Counted from the first letter of the stretch, positions 17,118-25,167 are shown. The stretch is 64,000 nt of DNA from JBBRYB01 sp038238115 (GCA_038238115.1 JBBRYB010000016.1:1-64000); one strand, 5' to 3'. Program-made: numbers and translations. Notes: a model not told the origin generated them from the sequence alone.

Positions 17118-19361
17118 ATGTTGGCGGCCGTGCCGGCAGAGCAGACGCCACCCAACCCGCCATCGGGCTCGTCGACCGCGCAGCCCATCCCCCCGCGAGC
17201 GATGCGTCGGGAGGTGGTGCACGAGCAACACGGCGACCGCCGGGGCGACGCCTACGCGTGGCTGCGCGGCACCAGCGACCCCGAGGCGGTGGCCTATCTC
17301 GAGGCCGAGCGGGCCTACTACGACTCGGTGAGCCGGTCCCTGCGCGCCGAGGTGGACGCGCTGGCGGAGGAGATGTCGTCACGGGTGGCGCCGTCGGAGG
17401 TGTCGGTCGCGTCATACCGCGAGCGATTCGCCTACCTTGCGCGCACGCCCGAGCGCGCGGAGTACGAGCAGCTGTGCCGCACCCACCATGTCGAGGGCGG
17501 CTCGGTGGACACCAGCGAGATGACCGTCCTCCTCGACCCGGCCACGCTGATCGGTCAATCGGCGTACGTCGACCTCGGTCTCACCCTCGTCAGCCCAGAT
17601 GAGCGACTGCTCGCCTACTCCGTCGACACGACAGGGGACGAGGTCTTCACGCTACGCTTTCGCGACCTCGAGTCCGGTGACGACCTGAGCGACGTCGTCC
17701 CGCGCTCCTACTACGGCGGGGCGTGGAGCGCTGACTCCACCGCGTTCTTCTACACCGTGCATGACGAGAAGTACCGCCCGCACGAGGTGTGGCTGCACCG
17801 ACTCGGCAGCGACGTCGGCACCGACCGGCGCGTGCACACCGAGGAGGACGAGCGCTTTGAGCTGGAGCTGCGCGCGTGCCGATCCGGTGACATGGTCGAG
17901 ATCGCCGCGCTGTCTCGCGACACGACCGAGGTGTGGCTCGTCGACGCCCACGACCCCGCCTCACCGCCTCGGTGCGTCGAGCCACGTCGCCACGGCGTGG
18001 AGTACCGCGTCGAGCACGCCCGCACCCCGGCCGGTGACCGGCTCTTCATCACCACCAACGACGGTGCTACGCAGTACCGCCTGATGTCCGCCCCGCTCGC
18101 CCGCCCCGGCCGGACCGGCTGGGTCGAGGTGGTGGCCGAGGAGCCGGCTGAGCGCCTGCACGAGGCGACCGCGTTCGCCGGGCACATCGTCACGACGCTG
18201 CGCCGCGACGCCCGCCTGATGGCCCGGGCCTACCCGATCGGCGCCGGTGGCGACCTGATTGGCCCGGGTGTCGACATCGCCGCAAGCGTCGCCGTCGGCA
18301 CGCTCGAACTGGCTCGAAACGACTGGTACGACGCAGACCACGTGCAAGTGGTCGAGCAGTCGTACTCCTCGCCCCCGGCGTGGTACTCCGTCGACCTCGC
18401 AACGGGGCAGCGCACCCTGCTCAAGACGCAGGACGTGCCGAACTTCGAGGCGGACCGCTATGTCAGCGAGCGCGCCACCGCGCCGGTTCCGGGAGTCGGA
18501 ATCGGACCAGGTCGAACCGGCATACCGGTGACGTTGGTACGCCGTTCCGACACTCCACTCGACGGCAGCGCGCCGTGCCTGCTCTACGGCTACGGCGCCT
18601 ACGAGGCGTGCTTCGAGCCGGAGTTCGATCCGGCCCTGATCAGCCTGCTCGACCGGGGCGTGGTCTTCGCTCACGCCCACGTCCGTGGTGGTGGCGAGGG
18701 CGGGCGCCGCTGGTGGCTCGACGGCAGGCTGGAGCACAAGCAGAACACGTTCAGTGACCACATCGCGGTGGCCGACCACCTCGCCCAGGGCCTCGTCGAC
18801 GGCCAGCGCATCGTCACGCGTGGGCTGTCCGCGGGTGGTCTCCTGCAGGGCGCCGTCTTCAGCCAGGCGCCGGCGCGCTGGCGGGCGGTGATCGCCGAGG
18901 TCCCCTTCGTCGACGTGGTCACCACGATGCTCGACGCGAGCATCCCCCTCACGGTCACCGAGTGGGACGAGTGGGGCGACCCGCGGCGTCAGGCCGACTA
19001 CGCATGGATGAAGGCGTACTCGCCGTACGACAACGTCCCGGCAGCCGGCCGGCGACCCGACCTGCTCGTCACCGGAGCCTTGCACGACCCCCGCGTCCTG
19101 GTGTTCGAGCCCGCGAAGTGGGTCGCGGCGCTGCGCCACAGCGATCCGGCGTGGTCCCCGCGCTGCCTGTTCCGCGTCGAGCTCGGCGAGGGCGCCCACG
19201 TCGGCCCGTCCGGGCGTTATGCCCACCTGCGCTACGAGGCCGAGATCTACGCCTGGCTGCTCGATCGGGTCAACGCGGACCCCTTCGAGCAGCCAGCACG
19301 CGCGGATCAGGGCCTGACGACCCGAACCAGCGCCGACCGCTCAGGCTCAGGGCTCACCTGA
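17118..19361 (+). CDS. ptrB: Oligopeptidase B (prolyl-oligopeptidase family)
   Basis: A 747-residue S9A peptidase. An N-terminal beta-propeller follows the DAYAWLRG entry block. The catalytic domain carries Ser571 in GLSAGG (GxSxGG), Asp657 in GALHDPRVLVFEPAKWVA and His694 in GAHVGPSGRY. Oligopeptidase B cleaves short peptides after basic residues in the cytoplasm. The usual residue before the nucleophile in this group is Arg (GRSAGG) and here it is Leu. The start is uncertain: ATG 17118 has a poor ribosome site, and ATG 17202, closest to the conserved block, is an alternative. It is divergent from oppA over 231 bp, so it may degrade what the importer brings in. Confidence 0.85.
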   Translation: MLAAVPAEQTPPNPPSGSSTAQPIPPRAMRREVVHEQHGDRRGDAYAWLRGTSDPEAVAYLEAERAYYDSVSRSLRAEVDALAEEMSSRVAPSEVSVASYRERFAYLARTPERAEYEQLCRTHHVEGGSVDTSEMTVLLDPATLIGQSAYVDLGLTLVSPDERLLAYSVDTTGDEVFTLRFRDLESGDDLSDVVPRSYYGGAWSADSTAFFYTVHDEKYRPHEVWLHRLGSDVGTDRRVHTEEDERFELELRACRSGDMVEIAALSRDTTEVWLVDAHDPASPPRCVEPRRHGVEYRVEHARTPAGDRLFITTNDGATQYRLMSAPLARPGRTGWVEVVAEEPAERLHEATAFAGHIVTTLRRDARLMARAYPIGAGGDLIGPGVDIAASVAVGTLELARNDWYDADHVQVVEQSYSSPPAWYSVDLATGQRTLLKTQDVPNFEADRYVSERATAPVPGVGIGPGRTGIPVTLVRRSDTPLDGSAPCLLYGYGAYEACFEPEFDPALISLLDRGVVFAHAHVRGGGEGGRRWWLDGRLEHKQNTFSDHIAVADHLAQGLVDGQRIVTRGLSAGGLLQGAVFSQAPARWRAVIAEVPFVDVVTTMLDASIPLTVTEWDEWGDPRRQADYAWMKAYSPYDNVPAAGRRPDLLVTGALHDPRVLVFEPAKWVAALRHSDPAWSPRCLFRVELGEGAHVGPSGRYAHLRYEAEIYAWLLDRVNADPFEQPARADQGLTTRTSADRSGSGLT

Positions 19362-20079
19362 AGCGACAGCGCCTCCCCGACGCCGGGGATGTAGAACTTG
19401 AGCTCGACGCCCTGCGGCTCCAGGGCTGTCGTCTCCTCGGTCAGCCGCACCCGCCTCGAGTGACCGAACGGCACTCCGACCTGGGTCGAGAGGTCGAGCA
19501 CCTGCGCCTGGTCCTCGGCGTGGCCGCGGTAGAGCTCCTGTCGGTATTCGCGCCCAACGCGAGGATGCGCGAACATCACAATGCCCGCCCTGGCTCCGTG
19601 CACGCCCACCTCCCACGAGCCCTCGGTGTCGACCTGTCCGTGGTCGAACGCCCGGGTCGCCTCGCCGAGATACCAGACGTTGCCCCTTCGGTCCTGTCCA
19701 TACCAGTCGAGCGTGTGCTCGATGCGGCGCCCATGAAGGCTCACCACGTCTCGCACCACGGTTGCCGTGATGCCCTCGATCCGCTTCGTCCGACTCAGCA
19801 CTGTGACGACGGTGTGCTCCTTGCCGTCCACGGTATGACCGCGGAAGAACATCCGCATGCCGGGGATCCACGGCAGGTAACGGTTGCTGATCGTCTCACG
19901 AAGTGGCCGGGCGGCGGCAGCGGACGGATGTGTGGAGCTGCCGCGGGTGCGTGATGCGAGGGGTACGTCGCCGCGCCGGCCGACGTACCCTGTGCGGCAT
20001 GGCCGGCGCCGACGGTGAGGGCCAAGGCAGCTCCCGCCGCCGTCAGTCGCCAGCCTCGCCTGGATGTTTGCTGTGTCAT
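19307..20079 (-). pseudogene. Frameshifted secreted protein gene
   Basis: An ATG at 20079 with AAGGAG upstream starts a signal peptide (WRLTAAGAALALTVGAGHA) and a Pro/His-rich linker ending PPPGHFV at about 19897. The homologous continuation (ETISNRYLPWIPGMRMFF, then the WYGQDRRGNVWYLGEATRAF and EGSWEVGVHGARAG blocks to 19307) is in another frame. Adding one base near 19890-19900 would join them. The downstream frame is intact for about 195 codons. I know the C-terminal type as an uncharacterised secreted actinobacterial protein often found near two-component genes. It may be a real inactivating mutation or a sequencing error. It overlaps the oligopeptidase gene tail to tail and is divergent from the response regulator. 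Confidence 0.75.
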
Positions 20080-20140
20080 CGAAGTCTCCTTGTCGTGCCG
20101 AGCGCCGGGCTTGGCGCTGTCCACAGCCTGCTTGGCGACG

Positions 20141-20157
20141 GCTGAAGCCCTGCTGAA
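20141..20157. promoter_or_regulatory. Direct repeat GCTGAA-N5-GCTGAA, probable response-regulator site
   Basis: GCTGAAGCCCTGCTGAA is a 6-bp direct repeat with an 11-bp period, the geometry bound by OmpR/PhoB-type dimers. It lies 62-78 bp upstream of the secreted-protein start and in opposite orientation to the second site at 20215-20231. Confidence 0.6.
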
Positions 20158-20214
20158 GCGAGACCGCGGCGACACGCCGGTAAACCTGGGCCGTAGGTGG
20201 CGTCTCGGCGGGTT

Positions 20215-20231
20215 TTCAGCCGGGGTTCAGC
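20215..20231. promoter_or_regulatory. Direct repeat TTCAGC-N5-TTCAGC, probable response-regulator site
   Basis: TTCAGCCGGGGTTCAGC is the reverse-complement form of the repeat at 20141-20157 with the same 11-bp period. It ends 21 bp before the response-regulator ATG, suggesting autoregulation by the adjacent OmpR-type regulator. Confidence 0.62.
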
Positions 20232-20252
20232 GAGGACGTGCCACGGTGGCTC

Positions 20253-20930
20253 ATGCGCATCCTCGTCGTCGACGACGACCTGCACCTCGTGCAGGCGCTC
20301 AAGCGTGGCCTGGAGGCGGAGGGTTTCGCCGTCGACGTGGCATTGGACGGGGTCGACGGCGAGTGGCTCGCCCTCGAGAACTCTTACGACGTGATCGTCC
20401 TCGACATCATGTTGCCCGGCGTACAGGGCGACGAGCTGTGCGCCAAACTGCGCAAGGCGGGCAATTGGACGCCGATTCTGATGCTCACGGCGAAGTTCGG
20501 AGCCGACGACGAGGCCCGCGTGCTCGACGCGGGTGCCGACGACTTCCTCGCGAAGCCGTTCTCGTACGTCGTCCTGGTCGCCAGGTTGAGGGCGCTGTTG
20601 CGACGAGGGACTGCCGAGCGCCCGAGCGTGCTCGAGGCGGGCGACCTTCGGCTGGACCCGGCAGCGCACGTGGTGTGGCGCGACACGACCCAGATCGAGC
20701 TGACGCCACGTCAGTTCTCGCTGCTCGAGTTCCTGCTGCGGCGGGCGGGCGACGTGGTGTCGAAGGCTGAGATCCTCGGACACGTCTGGGACTTCGCGTT
20801 CGAGGGCGATCCCAACATCGTCGAGGTCTACGTGCGTCAGCTGAGGCAGCGGATCGACGAGCCGTTTGGCCGCAGAAGCCTGCAGACGGTCCGACTCGTC
20901 GGCTATCGCCTCGATTCCGGTGGCGGCTGA
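20253..20930 (+). CDS. OmpR/PhoB-family response regulator
   Basis: A 225-residue regulator. The receiver domain has acidic pocket Asp7-Asp9, phosphoacceptor Asp51 (VLDIMLPG) and Lys101 (LAKPFSY). The C-terminal winged helix contains LTPRQFSLLEFLLRRAGDVV and VEVYVRQLRQRID with the YRL end. ATG 20253 is chosen over a GTG 15 bp upstream because the receiver fold begins directly with MRILVVDDD. It is followed after 1 bp by the histidine kinase gene. Direct repeats upstream suggest that it controls itself and the divergent secreted protein. Confidence 0.93.
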   Translation: MRILVVDDDLHLVQALKRGLEAEGFAVDVALDGVDGEWLALENSYDVIVLDIMLPGVQGDELCAKLRKAGNWTPILMLTAKFGADDEARVLDAGADDFLAKPFSYVVLVARLRALLRRGTAERPSVLEAGDLRLDPAAHVVWRDTTQIELTPRQFSLLEFLLRRAGDVVSKAEILGHVWDFAFEGDPNIVEVYVRQLRQRIDEPFGRRSLQTVRLVGYRLDSGGG

Positions 20931-20931
20931 G

Positions 20932-22311
20932 ATGCCGACCCTGCCACAGTCGGTTCGCGCCCGGACGACGCTGTGGGCCGCCCTCGTCGTCGGCGTCAGC
21001 CTGGTGGCTGCCTCCTGGGGGTTGCTCGTGACACTCGAGCACTCGCTCGTGAGCAACCGCGACGATCTGTCGCGCGCTCGAGCGGTGGACATCGCCGGGC
21101 AAGCCGCCTCTGGGTCACTGCCGAGGTTGCTCTCCGACATCGGTGACGACTCGGTCGGCCAGGTGGTCGACACCTCGGGTCACGTGCTGGCCGAGTCATC
21201 GAGCCTCGGACGGTTCAGGCCCATCAGCTTGTTCGCGCCGCCAGAGCGCAGCGCCGCTGTGGTGACGATGCACGGCATCCCGGACGACAACCAGACCGAG
21301 GACTACCGCGTCTGGGCGTTGCGAGCGTCCACGTCGCACGGGCCGGTGACCGTGTACGTCGGGAACAGTCTCGAGTCGGTGTCCGAGGCGGTGTCCACCC
21401 TTCGTCGGTCTCTGTTCGTCGGCATACCGCTCATGCTGGTATTGCTCGCACTCGGCACGCGCGTCCTGATCGGACGTGCCCTTCGACCGGTTGAGGCGAT
21501 CCGGACCCGGGTCGAGTCGATCTCAGACGCCGACCTCGACCGACGCGTGCCTGTCCCGGCATCCTCCGATGAGGTTGCCCGGCTGGCAGCAACGATGAAT
21601 GACATGCTGGCACGGCTCGAGACTGCGAGCCGGCGCCAGCGGGAGTTCGTCGCCGACGCCTCGCACGAGCTACAGAGCCCGTTGGCTGCCTTCCGCACGC
21701 AGCTCGAAGTAGCCCAGGTGCACCCTGGGGGCGTCGACTGGGAACACCTGTGCGCTGACCTGCTGGCTGGCAGCGACCAGATGGAGCGACTGGTCCGCGA
21801 CCTGCTGTTTCTGGCCAGGGAGGACGCCGGTGACTATGCGGCTGGCGTTGAGCCGGTGGACCTCGACGACGTGGTGCTGGAGGAGGTCAGTCGGCTGCAG
21901 GCGTATCACCCGGTCCGGATCGACACGTCGCAGGTCTCCGCGGCGCCTCTACGCGGACGTCGCGATGACCTTTCCCGTCTGGTGCGCAATGTGCTGGAGA
22001 ACGCCGTCCGTCATGCGCGCTCGCGCGTCCTGGTCACGCTCGGCGCCGACGGTTGCGAGGCCCAGCTGTCGATCGCCGACGACGGCCCGGGTGTACCTGC
22101 CGACCAGCGCGATCGGGTGTTCGAGCGGTTCGCCCGCGTCGAAGGGTCCCGGACCCGCAGCGGAGGGGGAACCGGTCTGGGGCTGTCGATTGCCAAGGTG
22201 ATCGCGGAGCGCCACCGGGGCTCGATCGCGTTTCTCGCTCCCCACAGTGATGTCCCGGGCGCCTGCTTCGCCATCCGGCTCCCCCTCGACATCGACATGC
22301 CCGCCACCTAG
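20932..22311 (+). CDS. Two-component sensor histidine kinase
   Basis: A 459-residue kinase with first membrane helix at about 12-34, an extracytoplasmic sensor of about 125 residues, second helix at about 161-180, HAMP domain to about 233, and phosphoacceptor His245 in ASHELQSPL (the usual Arg after the Leu is Gln). The ATPase has N box NVLENAVRHA, G1 box IADDGPGVP, F box FERFARV and G2 box GGGTGLGLSI. ATG 20932 follows the regulator stop by 1 bp, so the pair is an operon. The stimulus is unknown. A tandem repeat array begins 25 bp after its stop. Confidence 0.93.
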   Translation: MPTLPQSVRARTTLWAALVVGVSLVAASWGLLVTLEHSLVSNRDDLSRARAVDIAGQAASGSLPRLLSDIGDDSVGQVVDTSGHVLAESSSLGRFRPISLFAPPERSAAVVTMHGIPDDNQTEDYRVWALRASTSHGPVTVYVGNSLESVSEAVSTLRRSLFVGIPLMLVLLALGTRVLIGRALRPVEAIRTRVESISDADLDRRVPVPASSDEVARLAATMNDMLARLETASRRQREFVADASHELQSPLAAFRTQLEVAQVHPGGVDWEHLCADLLAGSDQMERLVRDLLFLAREDAGDYAAGVEPVDLDDVVLEEVSRLQAYHPVRIDTSQVSAAPLRGRRDDLSRLVRNVLENAVRHARSRVLVTLGADGCEAQLSIADDGPGVPADQRDRVFERFARVEGSRTRSGGGTGLGLSIAKVIAERHRGSIAFLAPHSDVPGACFAIRLPLDIDMPAT

Positions 22312-22336
22312 CTCCCCGGCAGAGCTCGCCCCGAAC

Positions 22337-22483
22337 AACTGGCGCCTCGACCTGCACAACTGGCGCCTCGACCTGCACAACTGGCGCCTCGACCTGCACA
22401 ACTGGCGCCTCGGCCGGAACAACTGGCGCCTCGACCCGAACAATTGGCGCCTCGACCGGAATAAGTGGCGCCTCGGCCGGGCA
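22337..22483. repeat. 21-bp tandem repeat, 7 copies
   Basis: Seven head-to-tail 21-bp units, each beginning AACTGGCGCCTCG or a close variant. The first three units are identical and the last four vary mainly in the second half of the unit, with single changes at the third base of the last two copies (AAT, AAG). Every unit holds the palindrome GGCGCC. The period is a multiple of three, but the array lies after the kinase stop codon and no gene of known type includes it. Confidence 0.95.
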
Positions 22484-22527
22484 ATCCGACGAGCGGGCCG
22501 CGACGAATCATCATCGAGGGGTAGTGA

Positions 22528-22573
22528 CCAGCCCCTGCGTGGAGTGCTTCGATCGCCACCAGGCAGGGGCTGG
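22528..22573. other. Perfect 11-bp inverted repeat between the two tandem arrays
   Basis: CCAGCCCCTGC at 22528-22538 pairs exactly with GCAGGGGCTGG at 22563-22573 across a 24-nt loop. It could end transcripts of the histidine kinase gene, though there is no T-run, or be a remnant of a mobile repeat. Confidence 0.55.
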
Positions 22574-22587
22574 CTTTCCCTATTCGG

Positions 22588-22793
22588 GCGCCCGGCTCCC
22601 CACTCAGCGCCCGGCTCCCCACTCAGCGCGCGGCTCCCCACCCAGCGCCCGGCTCCCCACCCCGCGCGCGGCTCCCCACCCGGCGCCCGGCTCCTCACCC
22701 GGCGCCCGGCTCCCCACCCAGCGCCCGGCTCCCCACTCAGCGCGCGGCTCCCCACCCGGCGCGCGGCTCCCCACCCAGCGCCCGGCTCCGCCA
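22588..22793. repeat. 19-bp tandem repeat, about 10.8 copies
   Basis: Ten full 19-bp units plus a 16-bp partial unit of the type GCGCCCGGCTCCCCACTCA, with variation at position 5 (C/G) and in the last three bases (TCA/CCA/CCG/CCC). The period is not a multiple of three, so it cannot encode a protein repeat. It ends 40 bp before the phosphotransferase start and so lies in that gene's promoter region. Confidence 0.95.
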
Positions 22794-22832
22794 GCGCATG
22801 GCCCGCTACGGTCGGCGACGTGGGCACCGGAC

Positions 22833-23657
22833 GTGACTGCTGAGACGACGAGCACGCACGACCTTCGGATCGGTGCTGCCACCGTCACCAAACGCTTCCG
22901 CTCGTGGAGCCGAGGCGAGCACGAACGTGAGTGGACAGCACTCACCCTGCTCAGCCGCCACCGACCCGGGCTCGCGCCTCAGCCGTTGTCGCACAGACTC
23001 GACGCCGAACCGCCGTCGGTCGACATGACGCGCGTCCCCGGTGAGCAGATGCGCCGGGGCGGTGTCACCTCAGAGAAGGCTCGGGCGATGGCTGCCGCGC
23101 TCAAGGCACTGCTCTCGGCCGCACCGCCTGACGTGCTAGCGACGTTGCCGCCGCGGTTGTGGCATCCCCAGGAAGCGGTCGAGTCTCTGCGTTCGTGGAG
23201 CGCCCCCACCCTTGCCCCGGCGGCCATCGATCAGACGGTGTCGCGGGCGTATGCCGTCGGAGCAGCCCTGCTGCGTGCACCCTGGTGGGACTCGTTCGCG
23301 CGTGCGGCCCCACCGGCCATCCTCGGTCATGCCGACGGCAACCTCGACAACGTGATCTGGGATGGCCGCGGCTGCCGGCTCGTCGACTTCGAGGACTCCG
23401 GTCGCAGCGACCTCGCCTGGGAACTCGCCGACGTCGTCGAGCATCTGTCCGGCTCGCTCGACGACACTTTCGACGCGGCTGGCTTTCTGACGCACTTCGA
23501 GCTGACCGCGGCCGAGGCCACCCGGCTCGAGCAGGCGCGCTGCGTCCACGCCTTCCACTGGCTGCTCATGCTGCTGCCCGCAGGCCGGGCCCAGGACCGA
23601 AACCCGCCCGGCACGCTCGAGTGGCAGGCTCAGCGATTCCTCGACCGGCTGGCCTGA
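22833..23657 (+). CDS. Aminoglycoside-phosphotransferase-like (APH) family kinase
   Basis: A 274-residue protein of the APH/choline-kinase fold. The catalytic loop is HADGNLDN (166-173, family HxDxxxxN) and the metal-binding motif is DFEDSG (185-190), followed by DLAWELADVVEH. The N-lobe is short. The family phosphorylates small hydroxylated molecules; the substrate cannot be read from sequence and no resistance role is implied. The GTG at 22833 is the first start in frame after the repeat array; the open frame extends upstream only through the repeats. The 3' end overlaps the convergent NERD gene by 28 bp. Confidence 0.8.
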   Translation: MTAETTSTHDLRIGAATVTKRFRSWSRGEHEREWTALTLLSRHRPGLAPQPLSHRLDAEPPSVDMTRVPGEQMRRGGVTSEKARAMAAALKALLSAAPPDVLATLPPRLWHPQEAVESLRSWSAPTLAPAAIDQTVSRAYAVGAALLRAPWWDSFARAAPPAILGHADGNLDNVIWDGRGCRLVDFEDSGRSDLAWELADVVEHLSGSLDDTFDAAGFLTHFELTAAEATRLEQARCVHAFHWLLMLLPAGRAQDRNPPGTLEWQAQRFLDRLA

Positions 23658-24205
23658 GCTGGCTCGACCCAGGTCGTCGGTCGGCGAGCATATTCGCAGA
23701 TCCGCTCGACGCCGTACGACGTCCACTGGTTCTCGCGACGACGCAGCCAGCGTACGGCGGCACGAGGCGTAGTGACCTGGACGAGCCCGTCGGCCGGCTG
23801 CTGGCCGACGTCGAACCTGGTGTCTCCGACGATCACCACCAGGCCCACGACGGGCACCTGGAAGCCAACCTGGGCGCTGAGCAACCGGCTGGCTCGAGCC
23901 GCCTCGAGGCGGCCGTCGCGCATGGGGTGAACCCGCTGTCCGTGAACCATGATCGTGTCTTCGCCCAGCCAGACCGACTCGCTCGCGTGGTGGCTGCTGT
24001 TGACGGTGTAGACACCGCGCCGCCCGACCACGAGATGGTCGATCTCGCGGTCGCCCATATCACGGTGGTCGATGTCGCCACCGGGGCCACCGACGGGAAT
24101 GGAGTGCAGCACCTGCCAGTCGCTGCCGAGCCGCTGGAGGAACATCCCCCGGCGCCCGGCGAGAGACCAGCCCTCGTCCGCAACCCGTAGCTCAGTCGTC
24201 GTCAT
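23630..24205 (-). CDS. NERD-domain (nuclease-related) protein
   Basis: A 191-residue protein. The N-terminal half carries the NERD features GRRGMFLQRLGSDWQVLHS, then DIDHRDMGDREIDHLVVG with the paired acidic residues, followed by GVYTVNSSHH and GEDTIMVHGQRV. The domain resembles restriction-like nuclease folds, but function is unproven. Conserved basic residues surround ARASRLLSAQVGFQVPVVGLVVIVG. ATG 24205 has GGGGACGG upstream; the frame stays open further but without family similarity. No partner domain (helicase or kinase) is fused, unlike many NERD proteins. Confidence 0.82.
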   Translation of the reverse strand: MTTTELRVADEGWSLAGRRGMFLQRLGSDWQVLHSIPVGGPGGDIDHRDMGDREIDHLVVGRRGVYTVNSSHHASESVWLGEDTIMVHGQRVHPMRDGRLEAARASRLLSAQVGFQVPVVGLVVIVGDTRFDVGQQPADGLVQVTTPRAAVRWLRRRENQWTSYGVERICEYARRPTTWVEPAQASRSRNR

Positions 24206-24586
24206 CCGTCCCCGATCGTCGTAAACAACGCTAACCAGCCCGAGACCCGGACATACCCCAACACGCCGCGGATGGTCCGGTTGGACACCCGAGTTCACCC
24301 GAACGGCGCCTCGACATGGTCACTTCGCACTAGGAGGGCCATCGCCGCCCGCACCAAGCAGCCGTCAGTGGCATTCAGGTATGCCGTCAGGGTTCGACGC
24401 CGGCAGTCGCGGCGCTGAACTCGAGATGGTTCTCGCGAGCTCGCGGTCGCCGCGGAGCGGACCGGTGAGCAGCTGTGACTCGGCCATCGTGGCTGCGAGC
24501 CCTTCGCACGGGGCGCGGTGTCGCCGCTTTGCGATGCGCCCACTAGCCACGCTTGCGTCATTAGCTACTCGGCGCGGTGTATGCGT
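24206..24586. other. Intergenic stretch without recognised gene
   Basis: Between the NERD gene and the decayed PIN toxin I find no open frame with family features. The frame that follows the toxin relic stays open to 24365 but reads as low-conservation sequence. The area may hold the lost end of the toxin gene and other debris. Confidence 0.5.
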
Positions 24587-24872
24587 ATGTGCCAGATCGA
24601 GGAGACGCGCGATCCCTGCTTCGTCAGGGAGCACATGACCGATGTCCAGCAGGCGCCCGAACGCGCGATCGGACGACACGACAGCATCGGCACCGGCATC
24701 GAGCGCCGCCGCCGCCGGCACGGCGTCGAACGCCCCTGAATGACCGCGACGGTGGTGCTGGCACGGACGCGTCCTGACCGGATTGCTTCCACGAGCAGGC
24801 GGCACGGCTCACGATAAGGAAATGGTCGGGTCCCACCGCATAGACCAAGACGGTGGTATCGAGCACGATCAT
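24587..24872 (-). pseudogene. vapC: Decayed VapC-type PIN toxin
   Basis: The gene starts with ATG 24872 overlapping the antitoxin stop (ATGA). It encodes MIVLDTTVLVYAVGPDHF, the PIN-domain start with its first catalytic Asp. A frameshift near 24819 moves the reading to PYREPCRLLVEAIRSGRV and TTVAVIQ. At about 24740 the sequence jumps in a third frame to GAFDAVPAAAALDAGADAVV and SSDRAFG, the PIN C-terminus. About 40-50 residues between VIQ and GAFDAV, including the central acidic residue, are missing. A PIN RNase of this kind normally has about 130 residues, so no active toxin can be made. Confidence 0.8.
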
Positions 24873-25111
24873 CCGCGACCGCGCAGGTCGTCGTCCCGCT
24901 CGTCCAGCAGGTCATCGGCTGCAGGCACTTCCATGGCAGGGGCTGCCAGGAAGCGGCTCGCCGCAGCACTGCGACGCTGTCCGCCTGGTTCGAGGCTTCG
25001 ATCGATGGCGTCGCGGATCACTGCGGCCACCGAGATCCGCTGCTGCCGCGCCACGGCGGCCATCCTCTGGTGGCGCTCCTCGTCCAGCAGCAACTGCAGG
25101 CGTCGGTCCAT
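24869..25111 (-). CDS. vapB: VapB-type ribbon-helix-helix antitoxin
   Basis: An 80-residue protein beginning MDRRLQLLLDEERHQRM and continuing with RISVAAVIRDAIDRSL, the ribbon-helix-helix (CopG/Arc-type) DNA-binding fold. The acidic, flexible C-terminal third would normally wrap the PIN toxin. ATG 25111 is preferred over in-frame ATGs at 25117 and 25123 because the upstream operator palindrome covers those. No Shine-Dalgarno is visible. It overlaps the toxin relic by 4 bp. The antitoxin frame is intact although its toxin is not, so it may persist as a repressor. Confidence 0.78.
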   Translation of the reverse strand: MDRRLQLLLDEERHQRMAAVARQQRISVAAVIRDAIDRSLEPGGQRRSAAASRFLAAPAMEVPAADDLLDERDDDLRGRG

Positions 25112-25115
25112 CACC

Positions 25116-25139
25116 ATGCACATACATCAGCATGTGCAT
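25116..25139. promoter_or_regulatory. Autoregulatory operator palindrome of the vapBC locus
   Basis: ATGCACAT (25116-25123) and ATGTGCAT (25132-25139) form a perfect 8-bp inverted repeat with an 8-bp spacer directly upstream of the antitoxin ATG. Ribbon-helix-helix antitoxins bind such repeats at their own promoter. Confidence 0.65.
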
Positions 25140-25167
25140 ACTTGGCGCAGAGACGGCGCCGACAGGA

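Noticed and set aside
22337..22793. Possible CRISPR array
   Set aside because: Units are directly abutting with no unique spacers and no cas genes are near, so these are simple tandem repeats.
22247..22843. Open frame encoding NWRLDLH heptad repeats
   Set aside because: It begins inside the histidine kinase gene in another frame and continues through the 19-bp array, whose period is not a multiple of three. No ribosome site or related protein type is evident.
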